A stretch of DNA of 28,487 bases from a virus. The notes beneath the pieces were generated by a model. It searched no databases. It saw nothing but the letters and a program-made list of their open reading frames with translations, and had not been told where the DNA came from. The stretch is taken from positions 1-28,487 of the IMG/VR virus record IMGVR_UViG_3300010354_000453. One strand, written 5' to 3'. A program made the translations under genes and the position numbers. Each line of letters begins with the position of its first letter. The first letter of the stretch is position 1. Shown here in pieces: positions 18,755-24,700 of this stretch.

Positions 18755-19147
18755 CTACTTGTCAAGTAAAAAATGTCTTGGTTCGCATTTTTTTATGTAA
18801 AACTCAATGAATTCGGCCCCTTTGACCACCAAATTTTTTTCAACGATGAGCCGGAAGACGTATTTATCATTGAAGTTATACTTCTTCTGGAGAATGTCTA
18901 GGAATGGTTTTACGACATTATCTACGTCAGATGCCATATTGCTGAGACCGACAATCAAGGAGATCTCTAATGGTTCTTTTGACTTTTCAAAGTCATATGG
19001 TGCCAGACGCAACAAAAGTTCTTTTTCGTAGCTTGTGTACGTTTTAGTTTTAAATCTTTTGCCCTGCCAGCACTCGTTGACTGAAAGGGGTTTAATTTCT
19101 ACTCTGTCTGAAAAGAGCAGGATAGAGCTGTTTGAATGTTTCCGCAT
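18755..19147 (-). CDS. rusA: RusA-type Holliday junction resolvase
   Basis: RusA enzymes are dimeric nucleases that cut four-way DNA junctions, resolving recombination and replication intermediates before packaging. The 130-residue length fits (E. coli RusA is about 120). Visible family features are the N-terminal SVNECWQGKR segment (about 22-31) and the acidic active-site motif D74-x-D76-N-x-x-K80 with D84. A further Asp (D94) lies in NFNDKYV. The start overlaps the preceding gene by 56 nt. No other ATG, GTG or TTG lies before residue 71, so I kept this start. It is the last gene of a minus-strand trio behind the two HTH-like genes. A late DNA-processing role next to the virion block makes sense. 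Confidence 0.8.
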   Translation of the reverse strand: MRKHSNSSILLFSDRVEIKPLSVNECWQGKRFKTKTYTSYEKELLLRLAPYDFEKSKEPLEISLIVGLSNMASDVDNVVKPFLDILQKKYNFNDKYVFRLIVEKNLVVKGAEFIEFYIKKCEPRHFLLDK

Positions 19148-19505
19148 TTGCTTCTAAATCTTGAAATAATAGGATATCTACCGGAACTCCATAGAACTCA
19201 GCAATGGTGATGGCTGTTTTCAAAGAGTGGAGTGTATATTCTCCGTAGAGAATTTTGTTGAGATTATTGTCTACCTGAAGCCCCATAAACTCTTTTATTT
19301 TGCTTGAGGAGACAAACTCGTTATGCAGACCACCCAAGAAACGTATATTGTTTCTCAACTGATTTGTAATCGAGTCTAATTTTTTATCGATAAATGTATT
19401 GTAGTACTGACTTCTTAAATCAGCAATCAGTTCATTTTCAATTAGAATATTGAGACCTCTTTTTTTGAGTTCAATGATTCTATGATCTAATTCATCAAGC
19501 GTCAC
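19092..19505 (-). CDS. Helix-turn-helix-like regulator (137 aa)
   Basis: The N-terminal half (residues 1-65) is helical and charged, possibly a dimerising coiled coil. Residues ~67-115 read like a Cro/CI-type helix-turn-helix (SSKIKEFMGLQVDNNLNKIL, then HSLKTAITIAEFYGVPVDIL). The last segment is the 'which step in the list of helices' pattern common in XRE-family regulators. It overlaps the upstream 83-residue gene by 11 nt and RusA by 56 nt, so the three are one transcript. Placed next to a divergent promoter pair, it is a plausible control protein for the early/late choice. DNA binding is inferred, not shown. Confidence 0.65.
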   Translation of the reverse strand: MTLDELDHRIIELKKRGLNILIENELIADLRSQYYNTFIDKKLDSITNQLRNNIRFLGGLHNEFVSSSKIKEFMGLQVDNNLNKILYGEYTLHSLKTAITIAEFYGVPVDILLFQDLEANAETFKQLYPALFRQSRN

Positions 19506-19746
19506 CTTCGGCTATCTTCATTTCGAATTCATGCATATAGCGTTCGTTCTCATCAATACAACGCTTCACTTCTTTCATCACTAGAATAAGTTTTTGTGTG
19601 TCAACAAGACTTTTTCCATTCAAGATGTTGTAAACGTCATACTTTTGGATACCGAATACCGATACACGTTCTACGATGCGTGCCATATCGCCACGCTTAA
19701 GCTTGTTCTTAAGTTCAAGCACTCTGTCTTTCAGTTCGTTGTTCAT
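19495..19746 (-). CDS. Small HTH-like protein next to the divergent promoters (83 aa)
   Basis: A short, charged, all-helical protein. Residues ~20-55 (GDMARIVERVSVFGIQKYDV then YNILNGKSLVDTQKLILVMK) have the spacing of a small helix-turn-helix of the XRE type. The C-terminal helix is rich in Glu and Lys. It is the first gene transcribed leftwards from the 19747-19829 control region and faces the SSB gene. By position it is a good candidate for the protein that acts on the overlapping promoters. Confidence 0.65.
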   Translation of the reverse strand: MNNELKDRVLELKNKLKRGDMARIVERVSVFGIQKYDVYNILNGKSLVDTQKLILVMKEVKRCIDENERYMHEFEMKIAEGDA

Positions 19747-19755
19747 AATCTTTTA

Positions 19756-19787
19756 CAATTTTACGAAAAAAATTTGGAATTACCAAA
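19756..19787 (-). promoter_or_regulatory. Leftward promoter of the HTH/RusA operon
   Basis: On the minus strand TTTG (19787-19784), 20 nt and TAAAATTG (19763-19756) fit the consensus with one mismatch in the -7 box. It interleaves with the rightward promoter at 19773-19803. Confidence 0.5.
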
Positions 19788-19803
19788 ACTTATATTATCT
19801 TCG
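19773..19803 (+). promoter_or_regulatory. Rightward promoter of the SSB/exonuclease operon
   Basis: TTTG (19773-19776), 19 nt and TATCTTCG (19796-19803) fit the consensus with one mismatch. The -33 boxes of the two divergent promoters are 7 nt apart, so one bound protein could control both. Confidence 0.5.
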
Positions 19804-19829
19804 CACTACATTTTTAAAAATAAATAGAT

Positions 19830-20465
19830 ATGGGACTTAACAAAGGAATGGGTAGTAGAACCTACCTCAACATTAGAGAAGGCAAGATTGCCAAGAGTTT
19901 AGGTGACAAGAAGTATGAATTGTTTGATTCTATCGAAGGTTACATTGTTGGATTGTCAACCAGGGATGGTTTGTACGGAACGGATCTGTGCATCGACATT
20001 ATGGATGACGAATTGTATCAGTTGCAGATACGCATCAAAGGCGAGGAGAAACCTGGACAACCGGCTAAGCAGACTTCTTACTTTATTGCTTTTGCACACT
20101 GCTCTCCTAACATTGACCCGACTAAGAAAGTTACTTTTATTCCTTCCTTGAAAGAGGTTGATGGAAAGAAAAGGTCGGCTCTGTTTTTGAAGCAATCCGG
20201 TGAGGTGATTAAATGGGCATTCAAAAGAGGCGAAGGGATGCCTGATCCTGAAGAAGTATTCAACAAAAAAGGAGACCTTATCTCAATTGATTGGTCCGAA
20301 GTTGAAACCTTCCGCTTAAACAAAGTAAATGAGTTCAATGCTCGTGTTCAGGAAGTAGCACACGCTAACAAGTTTCTTGGCTCTGATAATAGAGTAACTG
20401 AGGTTGAGGCCGAAGTTGTGCCTGCATCAGAGGGAGCAAGCGAAGATTCTGATTTACCCTTTTAA
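19830..20465 (+). CDS. ssb: Single-stranded DNA-binding protein
   Basis: Phage SSBs coat single-stranded DNA during replication and recombination and recruit partners through an acidic tail. This 211-residue protein has a beta-rich N-terminal two thirds (YLNIREGKIAKSLG..., GLYGTDLCIDIMDDELYQLQ) consistent with an OB fold. It ends in an acidic, flexible tail closing in DSDLPF, like the DDDIPF tips of SSBs. It is the first gene of the rightward operon and is followed 2 nt later by an 81-residue gene and then the exonuclease. A T7 gp2.5-like or other SSB family cannot be told apart by eye. Confidence 0.78.
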   Translation: MGLNKGMGSRTYLNIREGKIAKSLGDKKYELFDSIEGYIVGLSTRDGLYGTDLCIDIMDDELYQLQIRIKGEEKPGQPAKQTSYFIAFAHCSPNIDPTKKVTFIPSLKEVDGKKRSALFLKQSGEVIKWAFKRGEGMPDPEEVFNKKGDLISIDWSEVETFRLNKVNEFNARVQEVAHANKFLGSDNRVTEVEAEVVPASEGASEDSDLPF

Positions 20466-20467
20466 TC

Positions 20468-20713
20468 ATGAGCCGAGGAGTAAGTAATCCCGAACTTACG
20501 GCTAGGATTGGAAAGAAAGTTGAACCTGTCCATATGAAACACTATGGACAGGAACAACTGTCTATAATCAGACAGTCTTCCATCAAAAGTGCCGTTGAAT
20601 TAATGGGCAATTGGATTATCAAAGAAGATAAAAAGTATAATCCACAGCAATTAGTAGAACTTACGCTACTTGCTGCTGAGGAATTTGAAAAGTGGGTAAC
20701 ACGAGAAAAATGA
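20468..20713 (+). CDS. Small protein between SSB and exonuclease (81 aa)
   Basis: Family not recognised. The first ~30 residues are basic, and the rest is helical (KSAVELMGNWIIKEDKKYNP; LVELTLLAAEEFEKWVT). The C-terminal helix pattern resembles small phage proteins encoded beside recombination genes. Its stop overlaps the ATG of the exonuclease by 4 nt (ATGA), so it is translated with it. A helper of the SSB/exonuclease pair is a guess from position. Confidence 0.75.
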   Translation: MSRGVSNPELTARIGKKVEPVHMKHYGQEQLSIIRQSSIKSAVELMGNWIIKEDKKYNPQQLVELTLLAAEEFEKWVTREK

Positions 20714-21699
20714 GTTTAGAGATAATACAGATTAATAAAGACAGGGCCTACGATGAATGGTTGCAGTTTCGTACCTCTGGTCTTGGGGCCTCAGAGATTG
20801 GAACTCTGATGGGTGTGAATAGCTGGAAGAGTCCGGCTGAATTGTACTACCAAAAAATCGGTATCATCCCCCAAAAAGCTGTGCAGAATATGCCCATGTT
20901 TATGGGAACCATATTAGAAAACACTATATCGGATATTTTCGAGTATTGGGACAAGGACGAAGAGACCATGATGAAGAATCATGAGCAGGGAAATAAGGTT
21001 CGGAATCTGTATCAGCCCGAAGGCTATATAATAAACTCTACTTTTCCTCATTTGTTCTTCTCTCCTGATCGCCTGGTTATCACCAAGGATATCAGAATCC
21101 GTAATAGTAAAATTAATATCGACAATGTAGAAGCAATTGTTGAGATTAAGACCATAAGTGGGTGGAGCAGCAAGCAATGGGAAGGTGGAATACCGCCATC
21201 TTACTACTTACAATTGCAGACTTATATGATGGGCCTGGGTGTGAGCAAGGGATATTTGGTTGTTTTGGAGGACGGAAGAAATTTCAAGGTGCATGAGTAT
21301 GATGCTGACGAAGAAATTATCAGTTCGATTATCAATGTAACCGAGGATTTTTGGAAAAGAGTAGAATTAGGTCGAGAAGCATTGGCTAATGGGGCTGATT
21401 ATGAGCAGTACGCACCACCGGCAGATGGAACTGAGGCATATTCTGAGTTCTTAAACGAGAGATTTGCCAATCCGGAGGAGAAAACTATTGTATCTGATTC
21501 ACTGATTGATGAGCATATTGTTCAGTACTTGGAACTTGGGTCTCAGATTTCTCAGTTAGAGGATCAGAAGAGAGAACACACCAATATGATAAAGACATAT
21601 ATGGGCAATAATACTATAATCGATAGTAAGATTGCTAAGGTGACTTGGAGACCCAATCAAAAAGGTACTAGAATATTCCGTGTAAATGAAAGGGGATAA
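20710..21699 (+). CDS. YqaJ-type (lambda exonuclease-like) PD-(D/E)xK nuclease
   Basis: The 329-residue protein has the motif set of the YqaJ/lambda exonuclease family: R21-x4-GAS (26-28), a Glu in GTILEN (E70), Asp in SPDR (D120) and E145-x-K147 in EAIVEIKTIS. These enzymes digest one strand of duplex DNA from an end, making single strands for annealing-based recombination. A helical C-terminal part (~residues 240-329) carries HIVQYLELGSQISQLEDQKR, common in phage versions. I chose the ATG at 20710 because it overlaps the preceding stop (ATGA). An in-frame ATG 18 nt upstream gives six extra residues. No annealing partner (RecT, Erf, Red-beta) is seen in the window. Confidence 0.85.
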   Translation: MSLEIIQINKDRAYDEWLQFRTSGLGASEIGTLMGVNSWKSPAELYYQKIGIIPQKAVQNMPMFMGTILENTISDIFEYWDKDEETMMKNHEQGNKVRNLYQPEGYIINSTFPHLFFSPDRLVITKDIRIRNSKINIDNVEAIVEIKTISGWSSKQWEGGIPPSYYLQLQTYMMGLGVSKGYLVVLEDGRNFKVHEYDADEEIISSIINVTEDFWKRVELGREALANGADYEQYAPPADGTEAYSEFLNERFANPEEKTIVSDSLIDEHIVQYLELGSQISQLEDQKREHTNMIKTYMGNNTIIDSKIAKVTWRPNQKGTRIFRVNERG

Positions 21700-21976
21700 G
21701 GAATGGTACAAAAATATGTGGTCGACACGACAGAATCACCAATGCGAAGAATGTGGTATTCGTCTTCCACACTTTCATCCAATGTTCATATCGCATATCA
21801 TTACAAAGGGAAGTTATCCGAGCTTGAGGCAACATCCCGAAAATTGGATGCTCTATTGTATGGATTGTCATCAGCGTTGGGAGTTCTCTGGGAAGAGAGA
21901 GACGATGAAGACATATCAAAAGGCGATGGAGATAGCTGAGCGGTTGAAGCGAGAGTACCACGAAAGCAAAAAATAA
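21686..21976 (+). CDS. Small HNH-fold protein
   Basis: The 96-residue protein has the zinc ribbon and HNH pattern of small phage nucleases: C20-x2-C23, then H37, N53 in HPENW, C58-x2-C61 and H62. The spacing CEEC...SHI...ENWMLYCMDCH is typical. HNH proteins of this size nick DNA or work with terminase at packaging ends; either is possible. It overlaps the exonuclease by 14 nt. The last ~25 residues form a basic helix. The HNH histidine at position 37 is in 'SHI' rather than 'DHI', as in many phage members. Confidence 0.75.
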   Translation: MKGDKEWYKNMWSTRQNHQCEECGIRLPHFHPMFISHIITKGSYPSLRQHPENWMLYCMDCHQRWEFSGKRETMKTYQKAMEIAERLKREYHESKK

Positions 21977-21982
21977 AAAATA

Positions 21983-22014
21983 TTTGGTAATTGTAAAGTT
22001 TTGTATTTAATTTG
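21983..22014 (+). promoter_or_regulatory. Promoter for the methyltransferase operon
   Basis: TTTG (21983-21986), 20 nt and TTAATTTG (22007-22014) fit the consensus with one mismatch. The ATG at 22020 follows after 5 nt, predicting a leaderless mRNA. Confidence 0.55.
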
Positions 22015-22019
22015 CAGGT

Positions 22020-22241
22020 ATGGAACAGAAACAAACCGCAGTCGAGTGGCTATTTCATCAACTTTGGGAAGAACCTAAAGATAAGTTTACTTGGTATGCT
22101 ATACTTAAGCAGGCTAAGGAGATGGAAAAGCAAGAAATCATAAATGCCTGGGTACACGGATCGTTAGAAGTTATGCATCCATACAAAACAGCAGAAGAAT
22201 ATTACAGTAGTATGTTTACTGTAAACACAGAAGAAAAATGA
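22020..22241 (+). CDS. Small phage protein of unknown function (73 aa)
   Basis: All-helical, with 'QTAVEWLFHQLWEEPKDKF' followed by 'AKEMEKQEIINAWVHG'. This pattern is familiar from many small proteins of Bacteroidetes phages and prophages, but I know of no function. It is first after a promoter and overlaps the methyltransferase start by 4 nt (ATGA), so its translation is probably coupled to the enzyme's. Confidence 0.8.
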   Translation: MEQKQTAVEWLFHQLWEEPKDKFTWYAILKQAKEMEKQEIINAWVHGSLEVMHPYKTAEEYYSSMFTVNTEEK

Positions 22242-23284
22242 ATCACGGTAGTTTGTTTAGTGGGATAGGGGGTTTTGACCTGGCAGCCGAGTGGATGGGT
22301 TGGGAAAATAAGTTCCATTGCGATATAAATCCTTTTAGCAGAAAAATTTGTAAATACTATTGGCCTGAGGCCGTATCATATGACAACATCAAGACAACTG
22401 ACTTTACCCTTTGGAGAGGAAAAATTGACGTGCTCTCCGGTGGTTTCCCATGCCAGCCGTTTAGTACCGCTGGAAAAAGAATGGGAAAAGAAGATGAACG
22501 CCATCTTTGGCCCGAAATGCTCCGGGCAATCCGAGAAATCCAACCCCGATATGTCGTGGGGGAGAATGTTCGTGGAATCGCTAGTTGGTCGGACGGATTG
22601 GTTTTCGAAGAGGTCTGTTCTGACTTGGAAAATCAAGGATACGAAGTCCAAGCGTTTCTTCTTCCAGCTGTCGCCATCAATGCTCCGCACAAGCGAGACA
22701 GATTTTACTTTGTTGCTAAAAACACCAACCAAGATGGATGGGGAAGTAACGAGCGGAAAGAAGAATCCCAAGAGTGGGGACAGCGGAACCCTAGCACAGG
22801 AACTGATGAGTGGATACGAGCCGACTATGAAGAAGTTAGGAATATTGCCGACACCAACAGCGATGGTAGGAGATGCTTATGCGGACAAAAGTCCAAACAG
22901 CCATTTGAGGCATACTCTAAATATTGCGACACTTGCGGACAGAGGAATGCTTCCGACTCCCAACGCCCAGGATTGGAATTCAGCCAAGATGCCGGGAACG
23001 TATCTAGCATCGGTGGAACGCCACAGGTTGAAAGGAGTAAATCAGCAGTTGACTCTCAGACAGATGACCATGTTTGTACCGAACAAGGTGGACCATCCGA
23101 AACTTGGGAGTACTTCCCAATTAAACCCCCACTTTGTAGCGGAGATGATGGGCTTCCCATACAATTGGACGGACCTGCCTTTCGTAAATGGAGAAAAGAA
23201 TCCTTGATGGGATATGGCAATGCCATTGTACCTCAGATTGCTTACCGTATATTTGCAACCATAAATGAAATCGAAAATAGATAA
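22238..23284 (+). CDS. dcm: C5 DNA (cytosine) methyltransferase
   Basis: The enzyme moves a methyl group from S-adenosylmethionine to C5 of cytosine. Motif I is FSGIGGFDLA (7-16). Motif IV is GGFPCQPFS with catalytic C72. ENV is at 109-111 (motif VI), PHKRDRFYFVA is at ~150-160 (motif VIII) and GYGNAIVP is near 325-332 (IX/X). Length (348) is normal. Between motif VIII and GYGN lie ~160 residues that are polar, low-complexity and Cys/Ser/Gly-rich, unlike a compact target-recognition domain. That stretch overlaps a second open frame at 22380-23207. Likely role: protecting phage DNA from host restriction. Whether the odd recognition region gives specificity is unclear. Confidence 0.9.
   Translation: MNHGSLFSGIGGFDLAAEWMGWENKFHCDINPFSRKICKYYWPEAVSYDNIKTTDFTLWRGKIDVLSGGFPCQPFSTAGKRMGKEDERHLWPEMLRAIREIQPRYVVGENVRGIASWSDGLVFEEVCSDLENQGYEVQAFLLPAVAINAPHKRDRFYFVAKNTNQDGWGSNERKEESQEWGQRNPSTGTDEWIRADYEEVRNIADTNSDGRRCLCGQKSKQPFEAYSKYCDTCGQRNASDSQRPGLEFSQDAGNVSSIGGTPQVERSKSAVDSQTDDHVCTEQGGPSETWEYFPIKPPLCSGDDGLPIQLDGPAFRKWRKESLMGYGNAIVPQIAYRIFATINEIENR
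22380..23207 (+). CDS. Overprinted protein in the +1 frame of the methyltransferase (275 aa)
   Basis: A 275-codon frame runs wholly inside the methyltransferase gene in the +1 frame, from ATG (MTTSRQLTLPFGEEKLTC) to TGA. The product is protein-like. It has two copies of a LPTPxAxxx motif (GILPTPTAM, MLPTPNAQDW), a hydrophobic/Trp segment (LTWKIKDTKSKRFFFQL), and a C-terminus LNPHFVAEMMGFPYNWTDLPF. I recall closely patterned proteins in databases beside or labelled as phage cytosine methyltransferases, with the same 'MGFP-W-LPF' ending. I do not know a characterised function. The LPTPxA motifs fall where the enzyme frame is least constrained. I infer a real, conserved overlapping gene, perhaps a partner or specificity part of the enzyme. 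Confidence 0.6.
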   Translation: MTTSRQLTLPFGEEKLTCSPVVSHASRLVPLEKEWEKKMNAIFGPKCSGQSEKSNPDMSWGRMFVESLVGRTDWFSKRSVLTWKIKDTKSKRFFFQLSPSMLRTSETDFTLLLKTPTKMDGEVTSGKKNPKSGDSGTLAQELMSGYEPTMKKLGILPTPTAMVGDAYADKSPNSHLRHTLNIATLADRGMLPTPNAQDWNSAKMPGTYLASVERHRLKGVNQQLTLRQMTMFVPNKVDHPKLGSTSQLNPHFVAEMMGFPYNWTDLPFVNGEKNP

Positions 23285-23537
23285 AAAACAATATCTGCGA
23301 TACATGAAGACCTTCGTTTGGGCCTCAAAGAAGAGTATCGAAGAATTAGCCGACTTGAATCGCAAGGGTAGGATGGAAAACTATCCTGTTGACGCAACCA
23401 CAGTAGAGGATGCAATCAACTTTGTCGAGACAGGGGATTGCTTGAGGGAAACCAATATAAGCATGACAGATTTATACGCCATCATGGAAGTGATGAAACA
23501 TAAAACCGAAGAAGTAAATTCAGAAAAAAATATATAA
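23265..23537 (+). CDS. Small protein of unknown function (90 aa)
   Basis: A charged protein starting MKSKIDKKQYLRYMKTFVWA, helical at the N-terminus, with a mixed middle and an acidic-basic C-terminus. It overlaps the end of the methyltransferase by 20 nt and shares its transcript. No motif recognised. Confidence 0.75.
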   Translation: MKSKIDKKQYLRYMKTFVWASKKSIEELADLNRKGRMENYPVDATTVEDAINFVETGDCLRETNISMTDLYAIMEVMKHKTEEVNSEKNI

Positions 23538-23546
23538 GTTTATACA

Positions 23547-23771
23547 ATGAAAGCAAAATTAGAGTTTAACTTACCAGAAGAGCAGTATGAATTTGATACT
23601 GCCATCAATGGTGGAAAATGGAAACAGGTTGTATGGGAAATACAGCAGTTTCTCAGAAAAGAAATCAAGTATAACGATAAAATAACCGAGGAGCAGTATC
23701 AGGCATATCGCATTGTACAGGACGAATTATACAATAAGATAGCTGAGTATGGGCTGATTGAAGAAGAATAA
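23547..23771 (+). CDS. Small phage protein, 'EFNLPEE' type (74 aa)
   Basis: Begins MKAKLEFNLPEEQYEFDTAI, then two amphipathic helices (WEIQQFLRKEIKYND; YQAYRIVQDELYNKIAEYGL). I recall this arrangement as a very common uncharacterised small protein of phages across several host phyla. Its function is unknown. It is 9 nt after the preceding gene, in the same transcript. Confidence 0.8.
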   Translation: MKAKLEFNLPEEQYEFDTAINGGKWKQVVWEIQQFLRKEIKYNDKITEEQYQAYRIVQDELYNKIAEYGLIEEE

Positions 23772-23817
23772 AAGAGACATTAAGTATTTGTAAAAGGATA
23801 AATAAATTTAAAAAGCA

Positions 23818-23825
23818 TATATTTG
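23818..23825 (+). promoter_or_regulatory. -7 box upstream of the Acb2-like gene
   Basis: TATATTTG matches TAnnTTTG perfectly, 14 nt before the ATG at 23840. The nearest TTTG upstream (23787-23790) is 27 nt away, longer than usual, so the -33 part is uncertain. Confidence 0.5.
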
Positions 23826-23839
23826 CACAATAAAAAAAT

Positions 23840-24172
23840 ATGAGACACGTAGAAAAAGCATTATTGAAGTTTAACGAACAGTGTAAGTTAACTCACTTCA
23901 TTCAAATCGAAAACTTGAAAGACGAAAAAGGGATTGCCCCAATTGTCAAGTTCACTATTCAATCCGATCCTATCGGAGAAGTAGGCGTTAACGGAGTACA
24001 GGCATTAGATATGCTTGAGTATGTTAAATTCTTATTCGAGAGTTTGAACGAGGCATTTCCTTGCAGAGAAAACGCTTTGACAATAACAAAGATTGAAGAG
24101 GCTATTCATTGGCAAGAAGCAAGAACAAAAGACAGGCTCAGAAGAGGAGTTGAAGGTAAAAATACCAAGTAA
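23840..24172 (+). CDS. Acb2/Tad1-hairpin-like protein, candidate anti-CBASS/anti-Thoeris sponge
   Basis: Acb2 and Tad1 are small phage proteins that bind cyclic nucleotide signals and so blind CBASS or Thoeris defence. This 110-residue protein has the helical hairpin signature of that family. A helix (LDMLEYVKFLFESLNEAF) is followed by the conserved turn and second helix PCRENALTITKIEEAIHWQE, then a basic end RTKDRLRRGVEGKNTK. The 'CREN-L-ITK-EEA--W' and 'RGVEGT'-like end are what I remember of the family. The N-terminal ~45 residues are a beta-rich extension, partly with 'GVNGVQ'. It has a -7 box of its own and is the last gene before the structured RNA locus. Ligand and target are inference. 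Confidence 0.7.
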   Translation: MRHVEKALLKFNEQCKLTHFIQIENLKDEKGIAPIVKFTIQSDPIGEVGVNGVQALDMLEYVKFLFESLNEAFPCRENALTITKIEEAIHWQEARTKDRLRRGVEGKNTK

Positions 24173-24182
24173 AAGATAAAAT

Positions 24183-24271
24183 AGTCAGGTGGCGTTATAT
24201 CCGCATGGGCAACCCCCAATATGTGAAATTCATAGACTTAGGAAATGTAGATTCGAATTCTACCCTGACTA
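24183..24271 (+). ncRNA. tRNA-like element 1 (class II-like, aberrant)
   Basis: A perfect 7-bp acceptor-like stem, AGTCAGG (24183-24189) with CCTGACT (24264-24270), is followed by ACA. TGGCG after the first strand matches tRNA-Leu D-arm entry. The GCG/CGC D-like stem has only a 7-nt loop without GG. A perfect T-arm (GTAGA-TTCGAAT-TCTAC) sits directly before the acceptor. Between them are two small hairpins (TGGG/CCCA and TATG/CATA), but no 5-bp/7-nt anticodon arm with U33. A Leu-like CTTAGGA sequence is present but unpaired. It could be a decayed tRNA-Leu or a tRNA mimic. Confidence 0.55.
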
Positions 24272-24275
24272 CAAA

Positions 24276-24417
24276 GTGTTGTTCCCTTGAGAAAGGAAGA
24301 TAAGACTGTTGAATACAGCAACACAGAGGACTTCTCATCCTCAAACTTACCTATCCGAAGGTTATGAGGAAGCATCTGGTACCGTATGTTCATAAAGTAG
24401 ATAGGAACGGTACAACA
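24276..24417 (+). ncRNA. Structured RNA element 2
   Basis: TGTTGTTCC (24277-24285) and GGTACAACA (24409-24417) can pair at 8 of 9 positions, enclosing ~120 nt. Inside lie TTCC/GGAA and CTGT/ACAG hairpins. There is a perfect GAGGA-CTTCTCA-TCCTC hairpin (24326-24342) that resembles an anticodon arm with UCU. A perfect 7-bp inverted repeat, GTACCGT (24379-24385) and ACGGTAC (24407-24413), is also present. CCTATC (24350-24355) can pair with GATAGG (24400-24405) in the loop of that hairpin, giving a possible pseudoknot. No coding potential is seen. Confidence 0.5.
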
Positions 24418-24418
24418 T

Positions 24419-24557
24419 AGTCAGGTGGCGGAATGAAGGCACAAAGAGTAATAGTATGTGCTGGATATGATAGACGCAACGAAAGTGAAGCAAGATGGCC
24501 CAAACCTTTAAGGTGCGAATAAGCTACTTCATACCAGTTCAAATCTGGTCCTGACTA
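24419..24557 (+). ncRNA. tRNA-like element 3 (139 nt, enlarged)
   Basis: It has the same acceptor-like stem as element 1 (AGTCAGG at 24419-24425, CCTGACT at 24550-24556, then ACA). TGGCGGAAT and GATAGACGC match the two sides of a tRNA-Leu D-arm but are separated by an extra ~30 nt that contains a GCACA/TGTGC hairpin. The T-arm ACCAG-TTCAAAT-CTGGT is perfect. The middle has an AAGT..AGC / GCT-ACTT stem and no normal anticodon arm. At 139 nt it is far longer than a class II tRNA, so it is either a tRNA with inserted segments or part of a larger RNA. Confidence 0.55.
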
Positions 24558-24559
24558 CA

Positions 24560-24694
24560 AACAGCCCCTAGGCCAGGGGATCGTAAAACACGGAATGCCT
24601 CTTAGTAATGCACACTGTCCGTTCTCATCGTATAGGAGATAGGGGTACATTCCCGATGTCATTTGACCGAATAGCTAAGAATTACCTGGCTGTT
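24560..24694 (+). ncRNA. Structured RNA element 4
   Basis: AACAGCC (24560-24566) and GGCTGTT (24688-24694) pair perfectly and enclose several nested stems: CCCCT/AGGGG (24565-24580 area), ACGGA/TCCGT, TCTC/GAGA and GGG/CCC. No T-arm is present, so it is not tRNA-like at its 3' end. It follows element 3 with 2 nt between them and reads toward the terminator. Confidence 0.45.
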
Positions 24695-24700
24695 CAACAT

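Noticed and set aside
22376-22771. 131-codon minus-strand frame antisense to the methyltransferase
   Set aside because: Poor protein character and no start or promoter signal; it is best explained as a by-product of the two constrained plus-strand frames.
24183-24557. A single tmRNA spanning elements 1 to 3
   Set aside because: The outer acceptor and T-arm would fit, but there is no Ala-type G-U pair, no tag reading frame that I can defend, and element 1 has its own complete 3' end.
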